In this document: one piece after another, positions 46,801 to 58,800 of the stretch | Position numbering within the stretch: position 1 is the first letter of the stretch | Layout of the letters: the number at the start of each line of letters is the position of its first letter | Program-made: the position numbers and the translations under genes | Notes under the pieces: model-generated | Told to the model about the DNA's origin: nothing | The model's input: the letters and a program-made list of their open reading frames with translations, nothing else | Databases searched by the model: none | NCBI GenBank assembly: GCA_014218235.1 | Contig: CM024766.1 | Coordinates: forward strand, 70,793,207 to 70,857,206 | Direction: 5' to 3' | From: Colocasia esculenta | Taxonomy: Eukaryota; Streptophyta; Magnoliopsida; Alismatales; Araceae | Length of the DNA stretch: 64,000 nucleotides

Positions 46801-49800
46801 CCCCTTGTTCCCCTCTGCAACTTCCGGCGATGGCAAGCAAGGGGAAAGCGGTTACGGTCGCCGGGGCGAGTGGAGTCACCGTGGCCGCGGCTCGTGGGCC
46901 GCGATGCTTCAACTACAGTGGGCTCCGGGAGCGCTTCCGCATCGGCGATGAATATGAGATCATCGATGCGAAGGAAGGAGAGTCGTACCTGGTGAACAAA
47001 CCAGGTTGTCTTCCCCTCTCCGTGGACCATATGGAAGCGGGACTCTGGCTGCCGTTGCCGGAGGTGGCGAAGGCGTTGTTAAACCGGTGGGGAGTTTCGC
47101 CGATTCAACTGACGCCAAATACGTGGAGGTATATCTGCATCTTCGGTGTTATTTACAGAATCAAGCAGATCCGAGGCTCGGTGGATGTGTTCTGAGCACA
47201 TTTTAAACTTTCTGCTTCGCGGTCGTCGGGGGCGGACGTCTACTATGTAAAGCACCGAACGGACAGGATGCATATACAGCTGTCCGGCAAATATTCGAAC
47301 AACAATGGTTGGATGGACAGGCTGTTCTTCGTCCGGTGCCGGGACGGTGCAGAGTCGGGGTTCCCCACCGTCATCTGATCGGCGCAGAAGGACAGCTTCC
47401 CCAAGTTGATTCAAGATGAGGCGAGGGCCTCAGATAGCCTGCTCCGAGCCGGCGTGAGGAATGGAGAGGGCTACTTGACAGAGTTTTCGCTTGTTCGGCA
47501 TGGTCTGAGCAAACCATGGAGTAAGTGCTCAAACTTGTTTTGTTGCACGCTAGTTCAGTGACTGTGTTCTAACAACTTCCCCCTTTTTACAGCTGCTACG
47601 GAGTTGGAAGCTGGGAGGGATCAGGAGGCGAACGAGGATTTCGCCGAACAGATCCCTGTCATGGCTCACATGATATATGAGGGCAACGACGTCGCTGCTG
47701 CTTTTCGGGTCCCCTCTGCTGTGAGGGTTGGTATTGCAGTAACGACCGCATTGGTGGCGCCTTCGCCTGCCAAGGGTCGCCTGGAAAGCACACGAGTCCC
47801 TGAGAAGGGGCCCGAAAAAATTCGTTTGAAGAAGAAAGCCACTATCAAGGTGGTTTCAGCAGACGTGCTGCGTCCTACGTTTGAGAAGGGCGAAGGGGCG
47901 AGTCGGCCTTCCGCCGCCATGAAGAAGAGGCCGTTGCTTCTCGACGAGGGCGTGGAGGCTGAAGACCAGCTCTGAGCTCGGAAGAAGAAGAAGCTGGTCC
48001 GTGCTGCCCCTCAACAGAGCGAGGAGGGGACCGAAGAAGAGGCCGACGAGGCGTAGTTGCTACTGCGCAAGAAACGCAAGGCCGCTGGGACGGCCGAGCA
48101 GGAAGCACCACGGATGCCCCCCGTGGTCCGTCCCGAGGTCGCCCAGAGAATGGCGACCGAGCTCGGGCTCGTTGTGTTAAGCGACGGGTCAGAAAACTCT
48201 GCTGAGTAGCAGGAGGAAGTACCCGCGCCGCCGGGCCCCAACGAGGGCCGCGAAGAGGAAGCTGCTCATACAGTGGCATCGAGCACCGGAGGCGCCAAGC
48301 CGGATGTTGCTGGCGACGCTGCAGAGACCTTTGCTCAAAGCGGTCATGAAGAGACCCTTGTCATGGGGGAGGGGACTTCTCCACGCCTTGAGGTGCCGGA
48401 GGAGAACGTCCCCGAAGTGGTAGCTGCAGCCGGGGCCATGGTATGCAATCTCGCGAGAATCTCGCGAGATTCTCGGTCTCGGCCCCTCCCCGAGAAACGA
48501 GATGGCCGAGATATGTCTTCAGGGTTCAGGCAGGGTTGTCAGTTAGGATCCTCTTCAGGCAGGGTTTTATTGTTTCATTTACTTAAGATATTATATGTAA
48601 ATAAGGAAGTACCCCCTATTTGAATCCAATAAAAATATCAAAAAAATCATCTCTTACAATAAAAGTCAACTCTCCCATCCAAGAAGAAAATCGTGATTTC
48701 GATGGTTCCAATCAAAATAGTGACTTTCTAATCTTTCATAATTTGTTATAATTTGGCATATCTAAAAATTTCATAATTTAAATAAATCTAATAGAATACT
48801 AAAAATCTAAAGTCCGGTAAAAAAAGTCAAACGTGTATATGACTTCTCCAAGGGAGCCACTCTCCTACTGACAGCACTTAGTCTGCTTGAGACCTCTCAG
48901 GATTTGGTCAAACCTAAGCTATCATCACCTAAACTCATGAGATTTTTCACTTTCTAATTGAAAATAAACTAGAATCCTAAGGAGAGAAAAATCAAAATGC
49001 ACATCTCGAAGTCCAATTCTCACACTCTTGTTGTATGATATATGTGACATAGGTTGAGGCTTGAGAATGTATGTAATTATCTATGTTCCTTAAGGAATTA
49101 TCCATGTGAACCTATGTGATCCACACTTTTATGTTATCCTGATCTCCCGAGATCTCTCCGAGATCTCTTCTCTTTGACCCTCCCGAGACGAAGTCGAGAT
49201 CCGATATGGCAAACCTTGGCCGGGGCCGAAGAGACCACCGCAGGAGGAGCCCTGGTTGAAGGCCCCCTGCCCCCCAGCGAAGTAATTGTAACAGTGAAGA
49301 CGCAAACAGTTACTTCGGTTCCTGAGGGGACCAAGGAGGTTTCTTACGCCGGAGTGGGAGAGATTCGTGAGACTGCCCAAGCAACAAAGGGGCAGGAAAT
49401 GGCTGCTGAAGCTGTTGGCGGAGCAGGGCCTTCCGAAGCACCAGCAGGCGGGACCGCCGAGGAACATGCTGACTCCGAGGAGGACCGGAGGCCGCTTACC
49501 GAAGTGTTGAGGGGAAGGTCATCCGAGCTCCCCTCGAAGGCAATGTTGGAAGCGGCACTCGGTCGTCTAGGAGAAAACTTTTCAAGACTATTTCCTCCGA
49601 GTCCCACCGCGTCTTATCTGGAACGGGTGGCGCGCTGCCAGCCCCTCAGTCCAGCTGTGTCCCCCGAGCACTCCAGCGGAATGTATCGTCCAGAGCGCCT
49701 TAACGAGCGCGATGATGCCGATGAGGCTGATGTGGGGGCGTTGGTTGACGGAGTTATGAATTCCTTGGGCGTGCTAAAGAAGTTGGCTATGCGCGCCCAG

Positions 49801-52800
49801 GGTCAGAGGCAGATGTGGTAGGCGGAAACGGCCTTCTGCGATCATCTGGTCGCCAAGCACCGGGCTCGCGAGGCCGAGCTGCTAAGGGAGGTAAAAAGCC
49901 TCCAAGATGCCCTCCGAGCATCCGAGCTAAACTTGACCGTTGCTCGAGCCGAAAAGGAGGCAATCTCGAAGGTGTTAGCTGAAGCTAGGGCCCAAGGAGT
50001 GGCGGAGTACAAAGAAGGTTTGGACTTCAAAAAGGACTTGGAGCGGCCCGTTGTTACAAAGTGGGCCTCGAAGCTGGAAAGGAGCTCGGGGAAAAGCTTG
50101 CTTGGACAGAGCGTGCCCGAGAAGCCTTCGAGGCTGCTGTAAGGGAGTGCCGGCGTCGTACCCAGGACGTGCGTTTGGACGGAGTGCACTTCGCCCAGTT
50201 TCAGTCAGGGCGAATGCCTCTGTTGACAGAGAAATTTAAAAAAAAAAAAATTGACCATTGGTTGGCCATCCAACCGATGGTGACCTCACGATGAGGTCAC
50301 CATCGGTTGGCCTCCAACCGATGGTGACCTCACAATGAGGTCACCATCGGTTGGGCCTTCTCCGACCCAATGTAAGAGGGGGCCTTCTCCCTATAAAAGG
50401 CCCCCCATTCCCCTCATTCGGCAAGGCCTCTCCCCCATGTAAGGTCCCGGCGAAGCCCTGTTGGGAAAATCCCGAAAATAGGAAAAGAGCATTTGCCCAT
50501 TCCCTCTCTCATTCTCAAATCCCTCCCGTTCTGTGTGTGAAGGTACAAATCCCCTTCTTTAGCCCGATAGGCCAGGCGCGAAGAGGAGAGCGGTCGGCGT
50601 AATCGTCATCGACATTCCTTCTTAATCCCCATCCCCCACATCGAGCAAGACTCTGTGGGGTGATATTCCCGGGGTTTAAATGCCGTCCATATCGAGCAAG
50701 ACTCTATGGACACATGGTATTTAAATACCCATGTTCTCCCCGCCCATCGAGCGAGACTCTGGGATGGTGGATTTTGTGCTTATATGTATATGTTTTCTTG
50801 AGGAGACTCTGCCCAAGCGGAGGTTCTGCCCAAGGACATATTCGTATATTCGCAAATTTGTGTTCTTATATATATGTTTCTTAAGACGAAACTCTGCCCA
50901 AGTGGAGATTCCGTCCGAGAACACATATATAAAGATTACGAATTTGTAATTATACAAATATGTTCCTTAAGGAGAATCTCGCCCAGGCAAAAATCTCTCT
51001 CAGGGGACGTATCCATATAAATACAAACTCGTGTTATATGTATATGTTTCTTAGAGGAAACTCTGCCCAAGCGGAGGTTCTGTCCAAGAACATATTCGTA
51101 TATTCACAAATTTATGTTCTTATGTATATGTTCCTTAGGGGAAACTCTGCCCAAATGGAGACTCCCCTAAGAATATATCCATAAAATCACAAATTTGTGC
51201 CTATACGCATGTGTCTCTTAGGAGGAATCCTGCCCGGACAAAAGTTCCCTCTAAATTCATATCCGTATAATCACAAATTTCATGTTTATGTAAATGTGTT
51301 TCTTAGTGGAATCTCTGCCCAAATAGAGACTCTGCCCGAGAACATATCTATATAATCACAAATATGCCTTATTGTGTATATGTTTCTTAAAAAGGACTTC
51401 GTTCATACGGAGGCTCCTTCCTATCGGACACTCCGTTCAAATGAAGATACCGTTTGAGAATATATTTACAATGCGCAGATTTGTGTTTATATATACATAT
51501 CTCTTCGAGGTAAAATCTCTCCGGGCAAAGCTTCTCCCGAGAACATACGGACATAAGCACATGCCTATGTAAATACACCATCACAAGGATACTCTGTCTA
51601 AATAAGGACTTGTCAAGACATACTCATATATTCAAAAAAAAAAAAGGAAAAAAGAGGATTGTGATAATATACACACATCCAAAGAAAAAGGAGGACAAGA
51701 CAAGAACCGTGCTCGGATACCCCAAATGGGAGCACATATGCACCTCCACGAGAACTATATCCGTGGAAATGGACTTCGAACAGAGAACACAAATATGACA
51801 AGAACTTCCGTAGAGATACATCCATATGATCTCCGGAAATTGCACCCGCACAAACATGAAATGAGGAGAAAATAAACTCTACCTCAAATTTGGACTCTGC
51901 CCAGAAACGGCATTATAAAAGAACCTCATATAAAAATCCGTACAATCACCCTTCTAATACGGGAGTGTTGTTCCGGGTTATAATACCCCCAAGTTCAGAA
52001 TCAAAAATCCACGGGCATGCACCCGTTCATGATAATAATCCCCATGTTTTCCCAAATAAAAATCCATAATCAACCTTTTGCAAAAAGGATAAAAAACCTC
52101 AAATCGGTCCATGGGTATATACCCGTTCCCCTTTTCAAAAGAAATCAAACTTTGGGCTCCCACAAAGGCAATCGCTTCAAAAATGGAATATCTAAAGCAA
52201 AAAGCATTTCAAAGTAATCAAAAGAAAGGAAAAACATGTCATAATCAGGATTTTCTAAGAAAAAGCATGTATATTTCTCTTGTCCTTTTTACTATGAAAT
52301 GGTATTCGGGTTAGAAATTGGTATTAAATAATACCGAGAGTTTTAACTCGATGTAAATGTAACATCGATTCCGGTCGATGGAGATGGAGGTCCAGCACAT
52401 GCTACCCTAATTGCCTGATGAGAATAGACATGGGACTCAAGAAGTTCAGATAAAAAACGGCGCACCCGTCCGTTTCACGGACAACACACCCGTCCGTTTC
52501 ACGGACACCATACCCGTCCGTCTCACGGACACCCAAATTTCCTTCCGCATTGCGCGGATTCTTTCTTCTGTCTATTAGACAGGCTGGCACGCCCCGCGAT
52601 ATAAAAATCAAAGCATGTGAAAGAAATGAATACCCAAATGGAATGAAACAAATGAATCAAAATGAATGGAGGAAATGATGAAAATTTCCCGTGTCAACAG
52701 CCTCCTGTAGACGATGGCGCCGATACCTCCAGGCAGGCCCCTTGAATATCCTTCCCTTTTTGTTTGGTAGCTCGGCCAAAGCGAGCTTTTGTACAAAATC

Positions 52801-55800
52801 TGAATAGATCTCCTCTTTCTTTTTTCAAAAAATGGCTTTGCTTTTTCTATCTCCTTACCTTGCAAGTGTTCTGTCCGAACCAGAATTCGTTGGTCATTTA
52901 AAAGTGTTCGCAATTACCGCACAGGTTGTTATGAGCTGCGGGTGTTCTAGCCTGGGGTGCTTGCGGAACATCTTCATACGAGGAGATGTCGTTACATCCT
53001 TGTGAGTTAAAGATATTGAGATAAGGATGTTTTGGACCTCGTCTCTAGTCGGCCAAAAGAACTGGTAGGAGAGAAGTAGGATGCCGAACAGAAGGCTTTT
53101 ATAAATAGTAAGCCTTCAAGTTGGATACATGCCAGGTTCTGGATATGGCCCCGCCACTAGGAGTAGTTAGCTTATAAGAGCCTTTTCCAAGAACCTGGGT
53201 GACCTGATAAGGTCCTTCCCATTTGGGGGCGAGCTTACCGACTGCTCTTCGGGGATCCGATGTCGAGCAACGGCGAAGAATAAGGTCCCCTTCGAAGAAG
53301 CGCCTTTCGCGAACTCGAGAGTTGTAATATTGCGCAAATCGCTATTGGTAGGAAACTAGTCTGATGCTGGCGTCACTTTGGCGTTCGCCAAGCATGTCTA
53401 AATTTTCCCTAAGCGCGCGATTATTGGCGGCCTTGTTGAAGTGAGTTGTCCGAAGAGTGGGGAGAGCCACTTCCAAAGGTACGACGGCCTCTATGCCGTA
53501 GGCCAAATGGAAAGGGGTCTCCCCAGTGGCTACCTGAGCAGTTGTTCGGTGGCACCACAACACATTAGGGAGCTCGTCAATCCATGAACTACCAGCAGCT
53601 TCAACTCTCGTGCGAATCCCGTGCAGCAACGTACGGTTGGCGTTTTCGACCAGACCGTTTGTCTGAGGATGTGCCACGGAGGTAAAGTGGTTGTAGATGC
53701 CAAGTTCGGTGCACTTTTGCTTGAAGAAGGTGCTATCGAACTGCTTCCCGTTGTCGGAGGTAATCATTTTTGGGATGCCAAACCTGCAGAGGATGTTCTT
53801 CCAGACGAACTTCCACGCGGCTTGTTCGGTGATTGTGGTAACGGGTTCTGCATCGACCCACTTGGTGAAGTAGTCGATGGCCACGAACAAAAATTTCTTC
53901 CGACCCTGGGCCTCTGGGAAGGGACCCAAGATATCAATGCCCCACCTAGCGAAAGGACGAGGCTCAAATAGTGTATGAAGTTGCTCGGCATGTTGCTTAA
54001 TGAGCTGCCTGAACTTCTGACATTCCGGGCACCTTCTGACAAAAGACATACAGTCCTTTTGCAGAGAGGGCCACCAGAATCCTGCTCGGATAATGCTGCG
54101 TGCCAGCGTTCTGCCCCCCAAGTGGCTTCCGCACAATCCCTCGTGAACCTCTTCGATAGCCGAAAGGGCCTCTTCAGGGCTGAGACACCGTAAGAGGGGT
54201 CTTGAAAGGGACCGTCGGTAAAGCTTGCCTTCAATGAGGGTGAAACACTGAGAATGCAGTCTGATCTTCCGTGCTTCGCCCTGCTCAGGGGGAAGCTCGC
54301 CTCGAAGTAGATAGGCCAGGAGAGGGTCCGTCCAGTTCGGAATTGGGGGGTCGGACCCAATGGCTGCTACATCCACTTCGGTGCTCGGTGCAGCGAGTTC
54401 TTCAATGAATACGGAGCGAGAAGGGGCGATGTCACCTGAAGACGCCAGCTTGGCAAGTGCATCGGCTCGCGCCTTGCTCCCGTGGAACGTGTATGACTTC
54501 GAAGTAGAGGAGGCCTTCTGCTCGGCTTTTGACCTGTTGAAGGTACTGGGCCATACGTGGCTCCCTTGCTTCGAATTGTCCGTTCACCTGGCCGGCAACC
54601 AATTGGGAGTCGCTAAAGGCCCTAAGTCGAAGGGCTCCAAGGTGCCTCGCCATTCGGATTTCGGATAGCAACGCTTCGTATTCGGCCACGTTGTTGGAGG
54701 CCGCAAAGCGAAACCGAAGGGCATATTGGAACTCTAAACCCTCCGGAGAGGTGAGGACCAGGCCAGCTCCGCTCCCTGTGACACACGAGGATCCATCGAC
54801 GTAGAGCTCCCATGGGGGCTCGTCGGCCAGCGGAGGATCCTGTTCGGTAGGGAGAGTACATTCCGCGACGAAGTCTGCCAATGCTTGCGCTTTGATGGTC
54901 GTCCTTGGACGGTAGCTGATGTCAAATTCGCCTAGCTCGATGGTCCATTTAATGAGCCGACCGGAAGCCTCTGGCCGCTGTAGGATAGACTTCAGCAGCT
55001 GGTCGGTGAGAATCGTTATTGAGTGGGCCTGAAAGTAGGGCTTGAGTTTTCGGGCAGCCGTGACCAGAGCAAGGGCGAGTTTCTCTGCTCGGGGGTACCT
55101 TCTTTCAGCTTCTTGAAGGACCCTGCTGATGTAGTAAACGGGACGCTGGGCCGCTCCCTCTTCTCTGATCAACACTGCGCTGATGGAGTGTTCGGTAACC
55201 GAAAGGTATACGAACAAGGGCTCCCCGAGCACAGGTTTCGAGAGAACAGGGGGGCTGCAAGATAGGCCTTCAACTCCGCGAAGGCGGCCTCGCAGTCCTC
55301 AGTCCACCGTACATGCCCCCCTTGCTGTGAAGAGCCTCTTGGTCCTCGCAGCAATTTGAAGAAGTTGAAGCTCCTCTCTGCTGCTCGGGACATGAATCGG
55401 TTGAGTGCGGCTAGTCGTCCAGTTAACTGTTGGACGTCGCGTACCGTTTTAGGGCTGCTCATTTCAAGTATTGTTTGGATCTTCTCAGGGATGGCCTCTA
55501 TTCCTTTGTTTGAGACGAGGAAGCTGAGGAACTTTCCTGAGCGTACTCCAAACGCACACTTGGCTGGGTTGAGCTTCATATTGTACCTTCGCAAAGTTGC
55601 GAAGGTCTCTTCAAGGTCAGAGATGTGGTCAGTGCTCGGAAGTGTTTTGACCAACATGTCGTCGACGAAGACCTCCATGTTGCGCCTAATTTACTGCTCG
55701 AACATCTTATTGACCAGTCGCTGGTATGTTGCGCCCGCGTTTTTTAGACCAAAGGGCATCCTGGTGAAGCAGTATAACCCCAAGTTTGTGACAAACGTGG

Positions 55801-58800
55801 TGGCATCCTGATCCGGAGGATGCATACTGATCTGGTGATACCCAGAGTAGGCATCCAAGAAGCTGAGGAGCTCGTGTCCGGACGTAGTGTCTACTAGCTG
55901 ATCGATGCGCGACAGCGGGAAGTTATTCTTGGGCGTCACTTTGTTGAGGTCCTTGTAATCCACACATACGCACCATTTACCAGTGGCTTTGCATACGAGG
56001 ACTACGTTGGAGATCCATCTTGGGTATTGGGCTTCCCGGAGCAGCCCAACTGCTCGGCTTTTGACAACGTGATCTCGGATCACGGTCTGCCGTTCTTGGT
56101 TGACGGGTCGCCTCCTTTGTTGAACTGGTGGGACCCGTGGATTCAGGCGGAGGCGATGCACCATCACCTCCTGAGGGATGCCTGGCAGCTCGTCATCAGA
56201 CCACTCGTAATCGCGTCGGCTCTGAGTGCTCTCTCCGCCTGCGCCGAATCCTCCTGCGATCACATTGATTTCTTGCCCGTTGGGCTCGTTGTTGATCGGT
56301 TGCTCGGGAGTCCGCTCTCGGCGTCTGGGGCGGTCTTCATTTCGGCGCACGAACCGTCCGAGGTAGCCGCGCTTAATGAGGGACTCGATTTCGTCCTTGA
56401 GCTGGCGGCATTCGGAGGTATCGTGGCCGTGGTCGCGGTGGAAGCGACAATACTTCTCCTGGTTGCGCCTCCGGGGATCGGAGCGCATCCTCTGTGGCCA
56501 CCGAACATATGGTTCGTCCCTGTTCTCTGCTAGGATCTGTTCGGGTGCCACCGTCAACGGTGTATAGTCTGTGAAGGGACGTGGTCGGTGCGGTGAGTCG
56601 CCGTTGCGCCGTCCTTTCTTCCGATCACGGTCGGAACCGTTGTCGGAAGGCCTTTTCTTGTCCGACGACTCTCCATGTTCTGCTTGGCTAGCAGCCAGAC
56701 TCTCTTCGCACGCCGCATGGCGTTGTGCAGTATAGAGGAGCTCGGCAAGAGTGGAAGGCTGCTGCACTCCCAGCGTCCTCTGCAGGAAACCATCACGAGT
56801 ACCCTGGATCAGGGCACTGGTAGCTAACGGGACATCGAGGCGCGGGATGCGGAGCGCCTCAGTATGGAACCTCTTGACGTAGTCCTAGAGTGTTTCTTCC
56901 TTCTTTTGCCGAACAGCAAGAAGGGAGGCCGCGGTGCGCGGTTGCGATCTTCTGTTCAGGAAGTTGTCCCGAAAGGACTTCTTCAACTGATGGAAGGAAG
57001 AGATGGAACCTGTAGGGAGGGCTTCGAACCAGGCTCGAGCAGTTTCCTTCAAGGTGGCCGGAAAGGCCTAACATTTGGCCGCATCAGATGCTCCATGGAA
57101 CACCATATGCGACTCAAACCCGTGGATGTGATCCGCGGGGTCAGAGGTACCGTCGTACGGCGCGATGGTAGGCAAAGGGAGCTTGGGAGAGACCCGAGCC
57201 TCCAGGATCTCCGCAATGAATGGAGAGTGGAAGTTCAGGTCCTCCTCGGTCAGAGCTTTTCCCTCAGCACGCTGGACCATCGCGTCCACAAGACGTTCCA
57301 GGTCGACGACGCGGGGCAAGCGCCTGGCCAACTTCTGTTCGGAGTGGGCCGAATCCGCACGCCCAGACTTGTGGGAGTTGGCTCCCACGACCGAGCGCTG
57401 CAGGCGCGGGGCTGCCGCGGAACGACGGGGCGAACGGCCGCGGCGCTCCGGTGCTCGTTCATCAGACGGAGCGCGGCGCGACCTCCATGGCGAATCAGTG
57501 TGCTGCTCCTGAATCGACTCTGCTGGGGCAGGAGGTGCGCGCGATCGCCGGTGAGACGACTCTGCCTGGCGCTCATGCGGAACGGAGGCTGCCGGGATCG
57601 GCTGCCCAGCCAATTGGGCCTGGAGACCCAGGCAGATGCCCGTCAGATGCTGCATCTGTCCCCAGAGTTCAGCCATCTCCAGGCCGGTTGCAGGCACAAC
57701 GGCGGCGGGCGCAGGGACGCCCCCGGTCGTGGCAGCAGGAGCTACGGCGACGTCGACGTCGACGGGGGGAGCACGTTGACGAGAGTCCGCCCGCGACTGG
57801 CGGGACCTCGTCATACGGCTCCTTATGTTTTGGTACAAGGATCGTCGGCGAGCCATGGCTGTTGTTCCTTCCCACAGACGGCGCCAAAAGTGTGGAGGTG
57901 ATTTCCTGCTTGGGCCGGAGCCAAGCGGGCCTACACTTGGAAGAAGGGAAGAAGGACGCCGGTAGTGGACGGATGCGTGCAAAATCAGAAGGGAATCAGG
58001 GGGGCCCGGTTGAAGAACCAGGGAGAACCCTCCGATGCCTAAGTTAGAGATGGACTCAAAGGCTTGGAAGAAGAAGGTTCAGTATTGCGCAAGAGAGGTG
58101 TGACTTGGATTCCGTACCTCTGTATAGAGGCTTACCGGTGCCTTTTATAGGCAGAAGTGTTGCGGGAGAGGGACGGAACGTCCCTGATCAATGCCGCAAA
58201 GGGTGCGCCTGTTAGCGTCCTTAGCGGGGGAGTTACGCGTTGAGGCGCTCTGCAGTTAATGCACCACTTGATCGTGGGGCGCGCGTGATGTAGCCGTTAT
58301 AACTGCCGCGAGGGGATGAAGGGCCGCTTGGATTCTCCTGGGCGGAAGGTAACGAGCAGGTAACCTACTCGGTGAGTTAGACCTGCTGTTCGGTGCCTGG
58401 CGCCTGGAGGCATGGCTTATGCAGACAGCGCCAGAGCGTGCTTTGAATAGGGTCTGTTCGGTAGATCACGCTTGAACCGAACAGAACAAGAGGCCTCTGG
58501 GGACGTGCCCAAGGAAGCTCGGTGGTGCTCGGACCTTATGGTCATTTTCTGGAGTCCTTGGCGCAGTCTTCGAGGAGACGTGGCGCCCTATTGAGGGGCC
58601 ATGCTCGCCTGGGGAGCCCCGATGGGCCGTGATGGGCCTAGGTGGCTGGAAATGGCCACCACATAATCTAAAAAACATTTTTTTTTGGTTTTAACTCTAT
58701 AGTAGAGGAAGGATATTTATCTTTATGTAATAAGATTATTTTTTCAATTGCTTTATGCAATAAGGTTACTTCTTCACCAATGAGTAAAGACATGTAATGG

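Larger units (their letters stand above)
46830..52747 (+). pseudogene. antisense gene of element E, 'putative gypsy type transposon' (PF04195-like) domain plus coiled coil
   Basis: The start is MASKGKAVTVAG at 46830. Residues about 50-110 hold CLPLSVDHMEAGLWLPLPEV followed by LLNRWGVSPIQLTPNTWR, the pattern of PF04195, a domain found in plant retroelement genes of unknown role. An intron (GTAAGTG at about 47521, TTTACAG at about 47592) separates this part from a Lys/Glu-rich middle and an acidic, Pro/Ala-rich region. A coiled coil follows (LLREVKSLQDALRA, ARAEKEAISKVLAEARAQG, about 49880-50000). After the solo LTR-2 the frame resumes and stops at about 52747. Internal stops (47192, 47972, 48055, 48207, 49819), a frameshift near 50040, a hAT and a solo LTR break it. 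Confidence 0.7.
43296..58663 (-). mobile_element. Ty3/gypsy element E (Tat-like), both LTRs present, heavily nested
   Basis: It is minus oriented: 5' LTR 57891-58663, primer binding site 57869-57886, gag-pol 57856-53099, an antisense gene read on plus (46830 to about 52747), the purine tract (46375-46392) and the 3' LTR 43296-46374. The two LTRs differ at roughly 16 sites in the first 280 bp compared by eye, so it is not recent. Three later insertions are nested: solo LTR-3 (43765-46049), a hAT (48437-49218) and solo LTR-2 (50221-52699). The 3' LTR lacks its first four bases where it meets the TRIM array. TAATC follows the 5' LTR and also precedes the array. Confidence 0.85.

Noticed and set aside
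48429..49227. Mutator-type element with 9-bp duplication GCCGGGGCC
   Set aside because: The sister copy at 20568 has an exact 8-bp duplication and ends that include the C, so hAT is the better reading.
57220..58047. Plus-strand ORFs of 275 and 345 codons over gag of E
   Set aside because: GC-rich shadows of the minus-strand gag, which has the zinc knuckle and capsid motif.
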